A DNA stretch of 64,000 nt from Undaria pinnatifida (GCA_012845835.1 JABAKD010000016.1:18198125-18262124), one strand, 5' to 3'. Shown: positions 34,601-45,232, counted from the first letter of the stretch. Notes: a model not told the origin generated them from the sequence alone. Numbers and translations are program-made.

Positions 34601-37600
34601 TATGTCGTGATGCGCGCTTGTTCTAACCCTAATCCGAACACTACCCTCTACCCTACTCTACCCCTACCCTACCCTGCCCTGCCCTGCCCTACCCTACCCT
34701 ACCCCACTCTACCCTACCCTGCCCTCTACCCTACGATGCCTTCTGCTTTGCTTTGTACTGCTTTGCCATACCCGCCGTACCAGCCGTATTACCCTGTACC
34801 CCCGTAATCATAAGGATGCCACTGACCTTGCCCTCTCTTGCATCAGGGTGGATTCTAGGTTCTTGATTCGGTCGTCTTTCGCCTGTCGGTTTCACGGGGA
34901 TTTTTTTAGCAAAAAAGCGTCCGCCGGCGAGATATATGTCATATGCGCGGTACCAAAAGCATCTACAAGATGTCCCCACAGGTCATATGGGTTGTCCACA
35001 CAGTGTACGGCACGACTATAATAGACGGCACGCCTTCGTGTAAAAACTTATTTGACCATGGTTTCCTTTGATACACGAAGGAAAAAAAACGTCTTTCACA
35101 AGGAAGTGGGGGTGTCTTTTCCCCCCCCCGTCCCCCACAAGAAAAAAAATATAAACGACATGTCTCGCTTACCTTGCTTTCTGCCATCATGTCCCGGGTA
35201 TCGCCCTGAAGTTGGACGTAGAAGGTAGGCAACATAGAAGGAAACACGCACGGTGACAAGGAAGAACAAAGTTGAGGCGTCACTCGAGGCAATATATACG
35301 GAAGGGAAAGAACCATAAAATTTTGGAAGAGGTGGTACTTCAGTAGGTATATACCACCGACGCGGGGGGGGGGGAGGGGGGTACTGAGTTTGTGCATGGC
35401 CGTAGTCGTATGACCATAGACCCTCGCATCCCTACTGCGCCGGGACGGGAGACGTCGGGTTTTCACCAACCGCAGACATTGCTTGCACCAAGCGCGAGGC
35501 GCCGTGCGGTGTTCGGCGAATTGCATGAAGGGTGAACTGCATCCTTCCAAGAATCGCTAGCAAGACGGACTTCGGCACCTTGTGCCTACTTTCTTGCTTA
35601 TGGATGACAGCGCCAATGTGTGACCTTGTTTTCTGGTGCGGCCTCTCCAGAGACAGCGATGGGTATTTCTATGTAACTGCCTCGTGGGCGCTTTACCATA
35701 TTCACACTACGTGATGCAATCATTCCCCTTGTGCGGAGTTAGGGTTCTCCACCCCGCACAACATGATCTAACTCGATAACCATCATGGTGACAGCCAAAA
35801 GAAAAGAAGAGGGTACCCTGGTTTTGTCTAGCTCACGCAGCGATTGGGGGGGGGGGGGGGGGTTATTTCCACGCTTTGCATTTTTGCTGCCGCGCGCTCT
35901 TCCTAGACACGTGCTACGCTAGAGGTAGCACTTTTTGCCTGAAGCGGTTTCTGCATGACGGGGCTCCTTAGCCCAAAATCGTCGGAAAATGGGTGAATTT
36001 TTTTTTGCATGGCTCTTCTCGTTGTGTACCTAGGCCATGGGGGGGTGTTTTCACCCGATGTGGCGGTTTTATTTTTCTCCCGGCTTAGCTTTCGGGAGAG
36101 GTCTTGAGCTCCCAAATCGAGGAACCCCCCCCCAAAAGTGGTGTCCATCTATCGTGGCACGCGTCTCTTCCTCGCTTGGGGAGGCTCCTAGCCCGAGGAC
36201 CTCTCTGTGCTTCACGCACAACCGCCTTTTGAGTAAACCGAATGTGCAAGCATTGTGATGAACAATCCCATGGAAAAGACAAGAATGACTTACCTTTTCC
36301 AACGGTTTTGGATCAACGAGTCTCGTCATTCAGAAACAGGAAAAAAAAAAAAAAAAGTTGAAAAGTGCTTCGTACCCTGGACGCTTGATAAATCGCAATC
36401 AACCTTCGTTTCTTTACCGCCGTGCATGACCCCCCCACAAATGTTTCGTCTCTTTAGTAGAGTCGCTCTACCGCTGGTTTTGAAACCAGCTCTCCCCTTG
36501 CCGTGCCTCCTGAAATACGGTGCCCCTTTTGCCACCACCCCTTATGTCATCGTTCGATAATCCTTTGAAAACAAGAGCATTTATGAAGGAGCTTTTTTCA
36601 TAACGTCATCCCTCGTACGAGTATCGAGCAGCCATGAAATGTTCGTCACAAAAAAAAAATCGCTGTTGTGGGGTGGGGGACAGCGTGGAAACAGCCAGTA
36701 CTGCCAAAAATGATCCCACGCTAGTTCCAAGTAGTTAGTCAGCGTTGTTTTTTTGTATGGGGCATTTTTGTAAAGGGGTTACTGGTATCCTTTACAGCCG
36801 GTGCCCTAATTGTCAATGGCTCATCGGAGCATTTGCACAAACAAATTAGGTAGATCAAGGAGGTCAAATAGAGGAAGTAGATCTAGTAGATCGAGTGCAT
36901 CCAGCACATCCAGTAGGTCAAGTAGATCAAGCAGATCAAGTAGACCAAGAAGATCGAGGAGACCAAATCATGGCGATCAATATATATAGTATATCAAGTA
37001 CATCAAGTACATCAAATACATCCAGTAGGTTGAGTAAATCAAGTAGATCAACTGGATAACGTAGACCAAGCACATCAAAAGTAGAAGAGCCCTCACCCGC
37101 TTTCGTTGCTGCGCCTTCTCCTTCCGTTCCTGGATAGCCTTCGTTCTGGACGTAAGTTTTTTGGCAACAGGAGATATTCGATGGGGGGAGGGGGGAGTGT
37201 ACTCATATCATGCATACCCGTAGTCTTAAGAGCATAAACCCTGACATCCCTACACTACCGAGAAGGGGGGAGTATTACATATTACGGAGGCAACGGGGAG
37301 GGGGGGCGGGGGGGTTACGGAAACGACGAGAACGGGGGGCGGGGAGGTTTCCAAGTGTGCGTTTTCTTAACGGGTGTGCTATGCTGTTAGTCGACACGTT
37401 AGGACACATGAGCTGTTTCCCGGCACGTCTATCCAACCAACGCAACTCAGAACGGCCTGGCGTATATGTACTATTGGCGTGATCTCCGCACGAGGCGTGA
37501 TCGAGAGTCAAAGGCTTATCAGGTCTTCGGCTGTTAGGCGAGGTAAACAGCACTCACGATCATGGTTGAAATAACTCTTGTTGTATTATTATCATCAGCG

Positions 37601-40600
37601 AGAGAGCAGAGTCTCTCGGATAGGCGACAGTGCAGAGGTGGGCTGTGAGATGGAGCGGAATATGGAGGGAACTGAGCATGTTTTTGTTAGACAGACTGCT
37701 GCTGCTATACGAGTACCTACGCTCTTTATGCCCGATGGAAATGTTTGGACGTGTCACAGCGCAGATATCAACCATATGACAGGAGACCCTGGCGATTAAA
37801 CACGTGCTCAGGGTCTCCTGTCATATGGCTGATATCTGCGCTGTCACACGTTCAAACATTTCTATCAGGCATAGGTACTCGTATAGCAGCAGCAGTCTGT
37901 CTGACAAAAACACGCTCAGCTCCCTCCATATTCCGCCCCATCTCACAACCCACCTCCGCACTGTCGCCTATTCGAGCAGGCTCTGCTCTCTCGCTGACGA
38001 TAATAATACAGCAAGAGTTATTCAACCATGATCATGAGTACTATTTACCTCGCCTGACTGCCGAAGAAATTGATCTACTGTAGGTGGAAGCGGGAGAAAA
38101 TTATTCGCACGCACTCCATTCGACTCTACTCTGTAGGCGTGGGCGTGGAATAATTCTCCTCGCATACAGCAAAATAAATGGATGATGTTGTACGGTCCCT
38201 GAACGTTTTATCCACGGTCTCGCCGGACGTGACGTGGGCGCCACCTCGCACAGAACTGGTGGCGCCGCCGCAGACAGCGGGGGGTGAGGCGACTTTATAC
38301 GCTGTTTCGCCGACGCCACCGGTACCGCCGGATGTGTGGCATGTGTTAGCGCCTGCTATGCCACCGGGGCCGCTGCCAGTGCCACCGTCACCTAAGCCGC
38401 CGCCACAACCTGTTGAGCATTCGCCTGTCGCGATCGCTACCGATCGGCCACCGGCCGAACCCCCCCCGTTCTGGAGGGAGTGATATCGTGCAGAGGGTGA
38501 TAACATTTCGGTTTCACTGCAACTTTGTTATGAACGTGAGTTGGTGTTGATGTTTTGGCTGAAAGGAAATTGAGGTGTAGGTTTGTGTTGATTCAAAACG
38601 GATGAACGTAGATGAAGTGAGAGGGGTAATCATTTAATTGGGGAATGTTTTTGGGTTGCAGGGGAAATGCTAATTGGAAGAGACGATTGTCACGCCCGAG
38701 CGAGAAGTATATAGATATTCCGAGTATTATAAAACTAAAAATACACTCCAGCTGTGAGATCGAAGATTTTGTCGAAACTCATCTTTGCGAGCTGTGTGTG
38801 ATACTCCGATCGCGCGTATTACGGTATTTGGCGTGAATGTGATAGTGTTTGTACAGGTAGCTATTCTTGAGAAAGTTGGCATGCGTCCAGGAGATTTTGT
38901 TTTGGAGTTTGGTTTATTGTTACTGGTTAAATGACCGCCGTTTTACATTGGCAGTTAGTGGGTTATGTTTATGCTGAGTGTATGCGCTGAATAATTGCCG
39001 CTTTACCTGACAATGGTGATGATGCATCGAGGGGCTGTTGTGGTTCATTAATGCTGTTTGATTTTGTTTGATCTTGATTTGTTTTGTTTGTGTGTTGTTG
39101 CAGAAGATATCCCACGATGGCTTTCCCTTCTTTACATGTCAGAGGTTACACTATGGCGTACACCGAGCAGGGGGGCTGTTGAGTATGCTCGGAGCAAGGA
39201 TGTGAGGTGTCGCACAGTCTTGTGCGGTGGAATACGTATAGTAGGTGAAACCACCGCACAAGACTGTGCGACACCTCACAGTCTTAATCCGAGAATACTC
39301 AACAAGGCGTGTGGTGCACGGCTCCCGAGTTTCGCCAGACAGCCCGAAGGGTCGCAAGCACTGCCAGTGGGGGGCAGCCGACTACTTATTTCTTGTCTTC
39401 TGTTGGATGGGTATACATGAAGCTTACGCTCACCACACTTCCACGTAAAGTGTCGTGCGGCAATCTAACGCGGTTACCGAAGCAACAGTGCTTCTGACTG
39501 GTTGTTGCGTAACCTTCCGCTCTGGAGAGTTTATAAAAGAATAACGCTCAACGCTAGGTAGCGATAGCAGAAAACAGTTATGTCGCATCAACAGCTCTAG
39601 ATGATTACGACGACGATCCTTCTGACAGCTCTGTCGATAATCTCCGTTCACAGTGGACGCAGAAGCTCGTGGTCCTCAGGCGTAGTCTCACTCGAGACAT
39701 ATATAACGTAACCAGCAGCATAACAGAATTGCTTACATAAGTCGAGGCTTGTAACCTTTTGGCGTGATCTCCGCGAGAGGAATGTGGTGCACGGCTTCTG
39801 AGTTACACTAGGCAGCCCGCACGAGAAAACCAATTGTTAGTCGGGGCCAGCCGACTTGTTACGGCGTGAGCTTCGGCTTCAGCTTAAGAGAGCTTCTGAA
39901 ACAATGGCCCTCCCTGCCAGTTAGTTGTCTTGATTAGTTTTGTTTTAATTGCCATCCGACATTGTGCAGTGAATAATTAATTATAAACGCACAAATTGGC
40001 ACAATGCACCGAATGCGATCACTCTTATCCACTGCAGAATCGGCCGTGCCCAAGACGACAGGATGAACTGGAGTTACAGAGTGTGTGCGAGTGGCACACC
40101 TGCTGCATCTTGACCGGAAAAACAAAACAAGACGCTAGGACCACAACAAATGACAAAACCCGACCGCTTGCAACCCTTGTTTGTCGGTACGATCTTCTGG
40201 GGTTCCTCCGAGGTTGTGTCGCCACCCATCTATCAATTACTTAGCTGTCAAAACCAACCAATTCACAGTGTCGAATCCAACCAACTAACAGCACCAGCAT
40301 GGGAGTTTAAGTAGTATAAAGTTGTAAACTTGTCCAGTACAATACGCACACTACGTACCTCATGTCTATTTCTTCGACCAGGGCGTGTACCCGCTCTCGT
40401 AAAGCCTTGTTGTCTCGAATCTCGACCTCCAGCTGGCCGGACACTTGTCGAGCCTGGCAGGGCACGCCGAAGAAGACATGATACGATGGGGCACCCATCG
40501 CATCAAGTTGGGGGGGGGGGAGGTTCTAACACACGGGGAGACTATACTTAATTTTGTTTGGGTTGCTGCGCATACCATTTTGATCAAAACCGCATTTTGG

Positions 40601-43600
40601 GTGGGATTATGGAACTCCTTATGTGCGAATCCTGAGAAACATTTGGTACCAGGCACTTGGTACTCCCGTGCCAATAAGATGGTCAAAAATCAATACACCG
40701 AAACCCGTTACACCAACTAGTGTACCAGTGAAACAGAACTCCTTGCGAAGGACGGCAGGGGAAGGGTCTCGCTCTTCTTGCTGTACCTTTCGCTTGGTTG
40801 TTTCGAGACGCTCTTGCGTGGACACCAGCTGGTCTTGCATCGCTTCGTTCCTGGTGGGTCAGCGGTGGGGCGGCGGTGGGTACGTTTTGGGCCCAAGGCA
40901 TGGACGTTCAGTGAATACGGCCTAACAAACCGACCGATGGACGCTCTCGCGACTACCAACGGCATACGTGGGTGTCATGGCTGCTGCTGCAGAAATGTGT
41001 TGTTTCACTTGAATACCGCTCGCCTCTCTCGCTTGGCCTTTGAATCACCGCCCTTGACGTTCAGTCGCTCCGCGAGCGTTCTCACTTCGGTGTCGTGTTT
41101 ACTACTTTGTAGGTACATATGCCTACCCGTTGCAACTACAACAAGTTTTACGCTTTCCGTCCGACAATGTGCGGAATAACGCTTCTCATTGCACTTGCCT
41201 CTCTCGTTCGGCTTTCAAATCGCCGCCCGTATCATCCAGCTGCTCCGCAAACACTCTTAGTTCAGCGTCGCGTTTGCGCAGCTCCTCTCCGAGCAAGTGG
41301 AGTTCCCTCACTAAAACCTCTTTTTTTATAGCGGGTGTCGGGGGTGTGTGGGGGGTGCAGTATAAGTTGGTGTTACTTAAATCGTATTGTTTCAGTGTTT
41401 TCACCTACGTAATGTAGCATGTTTTTATGTTGTGTGCGAGACGAGAGTACAAGTGTCAGACATAGAAGAGGGGGCAGTGACATCGTTACTGTCGCCATCA
41501 TCAGGAGAGGAGGGGAGAAATATAAATATGAGGAGCCAGTAAGAGAACAGGAGAGGAGACGCGTGGTCCAGGTACTTGGTCGGTGAAAACCCAAGCAAGA
41601 GGAGAGGCAGAGAGGTGGGGCTTAGTAAGTACTCGATCGGATAAATTACATCATGTGGGGAAAATATTTGAGAACCAGAGGTTCTTGGGCAGACAAATGG
41701 CTCACCCGCAGTTGGGCTTTCGTCTTCTCCGAGGCTTGGTCCATCCCCTTCGCGATAAATTCCCTTGAGGTACTCCACCACCACGGCATGCTCCTGGCAC
41801 GATGTCGACAGGGAAAGTCATGACAAGCATGGACGGTGAAATCACTTTATCCTTGTGAGCGTCATCACGTTTCCATCCGACTACCCAATGGCCAGGTCGA
41901 ACTACGATAACTATTACTGTTAGTCGGTATGAAGCAGAAAACTGAGGTATTCTTCGACTTCAGAGTTAATTAGACCCTGTCTTGTGCGCACAGGCTCTAG
42001 CATGGTTGTCGTAGTTTTACGCGCAGTTGTAGTTGTATTCAATTTCTGTTTGTTTTGTAAGACTTTGAGATTGATGCTCACGCTGCACATGTTCAGATGG
42101 CAAGAACAATAACAACAGTAATGGCGATGGGTTACTGTGAGAACAATGACCATATCGATGTCTCTCGCTCCACTCACTTACCCGGCTCAAAGCTTCTTCG
42201 GCAGACCTTCGCCGGTTAGACTCCTCCTGACAGTTCAACGACGATCATACACCGTTGAGCGACGCATTTTAATTGTGTGACGCGTGTGGTAGTGTTTTTT
42301 TTTCTGCTTTCGAACGGCGTTGCTTATGGGTATCTTGATGACCTGTTATTGACAAATTCATCTTGATCAGCGCTGTTGCCACCCCACACGTGAACCGCCA
42401 ATTGCAAGGACTGTGAGTTGGTTGACTACAAGCCGCTGACAAACTAATGGTTGGCTATTTGTTATAGGTATTACAGTTCTTTGCGTGCCGTAAATTATTG
42501 AGTTTGTCCCTGAAAAACTGACCGGCGCGTTCGTGGTCGACGCGTGGGTTTCATTAGCATCTAGCCATCAAGTCCAGCCAACTCACAGGCCTACCAATTG
42601 CAAGTCTGCGTGCGTGACGTCGAGGACTATCGTTTTGCTGCGGTACATAGTCTGACGAGACGTAGCGTCTTGGTGCCCTCCTCTCTCGATGACAATGTCC
42701 ATGAGGATATTTCCGTCGGATGAATATTGAAGGCATCGCCACCGGGCACGATTTAATATCACATGTACATGGTGTCCCCCAAAAAATGAGCCCATCATTC
42801 TCAACAGTATTGGGTTGTTGTTTATGGGTTGCATATAACGGTGGGTTACATATAACGGTACGTACCTGGATCCACCCCTTCGAACGTTCTTCTGAGTCTC
42901 TCAGGCTCCTTTGCAGGGCATCCACCTCGTACTCCAAGTGCTCCTTATCCTTCGACGATGACTGTCAACCGCAATGTTGCACATGCAGGGATACTACAAC
43001 AAGGTTTGATTTCCTTTTTTTCGACGATAACTGCGAACCGCATTGTTGGACATGCAGGGATACAACAAGGTTTGATTTCCTCTTTTAAACGACAGCACTA
43101 TCCGTACAAGCGGGCGACTAAGCATAATCAGAGGAGTCCTGCACAACCTTTGTTAGGGCCGTTTCATGCCCCTTATTGTACATAATATTATATAACCACT
43201 CACCGCAACGTGTTCTTCCCGCTGCAACAGTCGTTGCTCCAGGTCCTTCCGCTTAGCGGTTTCTTCTTCGAACGCTCTCTGAATAATTATTGTTCAAAAA
43301 GCATCGACTTAAGCATCAGCCACCGACGACGTTGTAAATAAGACGAACGGAAGCCTATATGCTGTGCGCTAACGTCCCACGGGACTAAGGAACCAAGCAA
43401 CAATCGTGAGGTGGCGAGAATTGTCAACCCGTACTGGTACCTATAACGTACATCATTGTCAAGCAATGCATGCCATCCTTATGGAGCCAAACAAAATTGC
43501 ATTCAATGATCAACCCCATCTATGCAACACCACGTTGTCGGCTCTACGACAAGTTTTCAGGCGGCGACCACTTAGCATTCACACTTGTTACTGAATGTCA

Positions 43601-44109
43601 CCCGGGCCGTTGTACAATGCAAACATGTACACCGCACATTATAAACCGGTGTGTTGGGAGAGAGGTGGGTAGCAGGTATTGGGTAGGACAATCCGATCAC
43701 TGTTTCGTATTAGCCCGGACAGATCATAAGTATGCATTTGTATGTGCCTAACACACGTGAATTACCTGCAGCCTGTCAAGGCGGTCTTCGACTTCTTTTT
43801 TCCCCACCATTACCCGCTCCAACGATGCTCCCAGTGTAGAAGCCTTTTCCGTGAGCATGTCGATCAAACCGTCCTTCGCCGCGCTGGTGTGCCTCTCCAC
43901 GAGCAGTAGCGCATTATCGTTGCTTCGGTTGTTGTTGTTTTGATTGCCGTTGCTTTTGAGGGTCTTGTCGGCAGCTGCGGTAGCAGCATACCGCGAGGAC
44001 TCTCCTGTTGCTGTTGTTCCATTGCTACTTTTGATACTACTACGGCTGACTTGCTGGTGAAATAGTCCGCAGCTTGTGATCGCGGGCGTTCCCAGCACGG
44101 TAGCATCAG
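31612..44109 (-). CDS. Coiled-coil protein, at least 12 exons
   Basis: Reading -, exons with agreeing phases are 44109-43766, 43278-43204, 42961-42866, 42226-42182, 41793-41706, 41317-41199 (or from 41310), 41101-41024, 40850-40787, 40453-40359, 33522-33439, 33319-33144 and 32045-31612 (TGA 31,614-31,612). The first exon shown starts in phase 1, so the true N-terminus lies upstream. The protein part is about 562-564 residues. It has a Ser/Thr/Asn-rich start and then long heptad-like helices rich in Glu, Arg, Lys and Leu (EETAKRKDLEQRLLQREEHV, YEVDALQRSLRDSEERSK, LGEELRKRDAELRVFAEQL, EEELRSARSDYEEAAKESRR). The tail is Ser/Gly/Ala/Pro-rich and ends WMRADLALDRVQED. Exons are strongly G/C-ending in third positions. 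It is likely a scaffold or cytoskeletal coiled-coil protein, but no named family is recognised. Oddities: two duplicated exons with GC donors, an 88 bp exon whose frame seems to slip, and a 6.8 kb intron full of repeats. Confidence 0.75.
32830..33112. mobile_element. MITE family M in the last intron of the coiled-coil gene
   Basis: The ends are ACGCGTGCTACGATAGAGG and CCTCTTTCGTAGCACGCGTC. The flanks are GTTA and GTTT, near-matching 4 bp duplications. The body has AAAATCGTCGGAAATAGG, CTCGTTGTATACGTAGGCCC and TTGAGCTCCTAAAGCGAGG. It lies only about 30 bp inside the donor of exon 33319-33144. Non-coding. Confidence 0.7.
34625..34745 (+). repeat. Degenerate CCCTA(C) array
   Basis: About 20 units such as CCCTACCCTACCCTGCCCTG follow AACCCTAATCC. 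It resembles worn telomere-like sequence or a simple pyrimidine array. Confidence 0.6.
35390..35560 (+). repeat. Dispersed repeat D, copy 3
   Basis: It reads GCATGGCCGTAGTCGTATGA, CCCTCGCATCCCTACTGCGC, GGGTTTTCACCAACCGCAGA and GGTGTTCGGCGAATTGCATG. It matches 46,960-47,115 and, inverted, 16,140-16,612. It lies in the 6.8 kb intron, downstream of a run of G's. Confidence 0.6.
35906..36165. mobile_element. MITE family M in the 6.8 kb intron
   Basis: The ends are GACACGTGCTACGCTAGAGG and CATCTATCGTGGCACGCGTC. TCTTCCT occurs beside both ends (35,898-35,904 and 36,166-36,172). That is longer than the 4 bp seen at other copies and may be chance. The body matches 27,662-27,936 (GACGGGGCTCCTTAGCCC, GTTGTGTACCTAGGCCATG). 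Non-coding. Confidence 0.7.
36840..37085 (+). repeat. Degenerate 9 bp array (AGATCAAGT)n
   Basis: More than twenty imperfect units such as AGTAGATCAAGCAGATCAAG and ACATCAAGTACATCAAATAC. In-frame stops show that it is not an RS-domain exon on +. Confidence 0.65.
37170..37275 (+). repeat. Dispersed repeat D, fragment
   Basis: GTACTCATATCATGCATACC, CGTAGTCTTAAGAGCATAAACC and CCCTACACTACCGAGA match the start of the copies at 35,390 and 46,960. Confidence 0.45.
37525..38066. repeat. Foldback palindrome, arms about 260 bp, loop 17 nt
   Basis: The left arm 37,525-37,791 and right arm 37,809-38,066 are reverse complements over nearly their whole length. By eye they agree at about nine bases in ten, with one 9-base extra piece in the left arm. 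The arms meet at GGAGACCCTG ... CAGGGTCTCC around a 17-nt loop. Outer ends read CTTCGGCTGTTAGGCGAGG and CCTCGCCTGACTGCCGAAG. A transcript would make a perfect-looking long hairpin. It is most like a foldback DNA element or an inverted duplication. It lies in the large intron of the coiled-coil gene. Confidence 0.85.
38178..38483 (+). CDS. Pro-rich open frame of unknown status
   Basis: The frame has ATG at 38,178, 101 codons and a TGA. It begins MDDVVRSLNVLSTVSPDVTW and becomes rich in Pro, Ala and Val (PPKPPPQP-like), ending PPPFWRE. It sits in the large intron of the opposite-strand gene, just right of the foldback palindrome. It has no domain. It may be a real small gene, part of a mobile element, or chance in a GC-rich patch. 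Confidence 0.3.
   Translation: MDDVVRSLNVLSTVSPDVTWAPPRTELVAPPQTAGGEATLYAVSPTPPVPPDVWHVLAPAMPPGPLPVPPSPKPPPQPVEHSPVAIATDRPPAEPPPFWRE
38728..38835 (+). repeat. Dispersed repeat C, single copy
   Basis: AAAATACACTCCAGCTGTGA, GATTTTGTCGAAACTCATC and TACTCCGATCGCGCGTATTA match 56,268-56,405 almost exactly and one half of 12,371-12,660. Confidence 0.7.
39179..39308. repeat. Hairpin, 55 bp arms with about six mismatches, 20 nt loop
   Basis: The arms run from CTGTTGAGTATGCTCGG to GTCTTGTGCGGTGG, then a loop of about 20 nt, then CCACCGCACAAGAC to CCGAGAATACTCAACAA. The inner 29 bp (GTGAGGTGTCGCACAG..GCGGTGG) pair perfectly. The size would suit a small foldback element or a miRNA-like precursor. Nothing here shows which. 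Confidence 0.8.
39558..39740 (+). other. Open fragment with an acidic patch, no start codon
   Basis: This frame of 60 codons ends at TAA 39,738-39,740. It includes LDDYDDDPSDSSVDNLRSQW and a helical end (KLVVLRRSLTRDIYNVTSSI). It looks more protein-like than its surroundings but has no ATG. It could be an exon or a relic of an element's own protein. I do not recognise it. Confidence 0.25.
42950..43085. repeat. Tandem duplication of about 66 bp that includes a splice acceptor
   Basis: CGACGATGACTGTCAACCGC, CATGCAGGGATACTACAAC and AAGGTTTGATTTCCTTTTTT are followed by a second copy with CGACGATAACTGCGAACCGC and CATGCAGGGATACAACAAG. The first copy covers the start and acceptor of exon 42961-42866 of the coiled-coil gene. 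The second gives a decoy acceptor near 43,031. Confidence 0.65.
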
Positions 44110-44263
44110 CTGAGGTAACGGTAGCAGCGTGTACGGCGCCAGGTCGGGTTGGTACGGGTTGCGAAAAACACAGAAACAACACTTCGTACCAGTATGCCAG
44201 GTACGAAACAATATGTCATTCGTATAGCACACAGGGGAATCAGATCGCTGTTCATCTCGTACA

Positions 44264-44512
44264 CCGGATGCATATACTATGATGAAACAGTAAACGACAG
44301 CTGCCGACGTGTAGTCAACAATCTGAAGGTCGTACCATACCACCGACCGGATGCATATACTATGATGAAACAGTAAACGACAGCTGCCGACGTGTAGTCA
44401 ACAATCTGAAGGTCGTACCATACCACCGACCGGATGCATATACTATGATGAAACAGTAAACGACAGCTGCCGACGTGTAGTCAACAATCTGAAGGTCGTA
44501 CCATACCATCGA
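44264..44512. repeat. Three nearly identical 83 bp tandem units
   Basis: Units begin CCGGATGCATATACTATGAT at about 44,264, 44,347 and 44,430, and are almost the same, so the array is young. It lies upstream of the first clear exon of the coiled-coil gene, probably in an intron. Confidence 0.85.
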
Positions 44513-45196
44513 TCGCCCGCAATGGAAGCACACCAGATCTCCGGCCGGGATACCAAAACCAGCATAATAATATAAATACCGACGACGACTCTGTTAATAC
44601 TAGTAGAAGAGTAGTACAAGCAGTTAAGTACAATCATGCGTGGTGTGTGGGAACGAGAGAATAGCCCAGTGCTTCTCGTACAATACCGGCTCGCTCATAA
44701 GGATAAGCCCACAGGGAAGTCAGCCTGAAAATTTGGAAAACTTAAGAAAGCTCGTAAGCGTTGTCACAGTAGTAGTAGTAGTCTACGAACTTGAGCCCTT
44801 GATCCACAGCTGTGGGGGCGGGCGATGATACTCTATTGCATGGCATGGAATAATCACAAACAAAGGGGTAATAAGGCATGCGGGAAAATGCTTGTGCATT
44901 GCTAGGAAAAACGTCTTGTCGGAGACCGTAATACGAAAGTACATCATGAGATGGTGTGTGCTGTCGCGCGCGACCAGAGTAAAAGACAGTCAGCCTGGCC
45001 CGACGTCAGGTTTCTTGTTCGGGGGCTTGTTTTGCTGTAGACTATACCCCTAGTTCGTAAATGCCCTTTTCTGTGTGCATTATGTTGATCACTTCAACAA
45101 TCGCACACACATCAATACGTACGAAAACACATGTGTGAAGAGCTTGCAAATACGTATATGAGGAGGAGAGAGCTGGAGAGAGCGAAACAAACCCAC

Positions 45197-45232
45197 CTCG
45201 GCTAGTCGTGCCCGCAAATCCCTTACCCACAG
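45197..45232 (-). CDS. Candidate 5' exon of the coiled-coil gene
   Basis: On - the 36 bp stretch after CAAAACAG reads LWVRDLRARLAE and ends at GAG|GTGGGT. The helix style fits the gene, but the phase (0) does not match the start of exon 44109-43766 (phase 1). At least one more exon is needed if it belongs. Confidence 0.3.

Larger units (their letters stand above)
33523..40358 (-). other. 6.8 kb repeat-laden intron of the coiled-coil gene
   Basis: The exons on either side (40453-40359 ending in phase 2, 33522-33439 starting with one base) join as DM-R-LEEEL without a break, so they can be direct neighbours. The interval holds a degenerate CTA run (about 33,625-33,740), a CCCTACC array, MITE M, repeat D pieces, an AGATCAAGT array, a long foldback palindrome, two short open frames and a repeat C copy. 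Additional small exons cannot be ruled out. Confidence 0.55.

Noticed and set aside
36840-37085. RS-rich domain exon
   Set aside because: The 9 bp repeat contains in-frame stops and has no splice sites around it.
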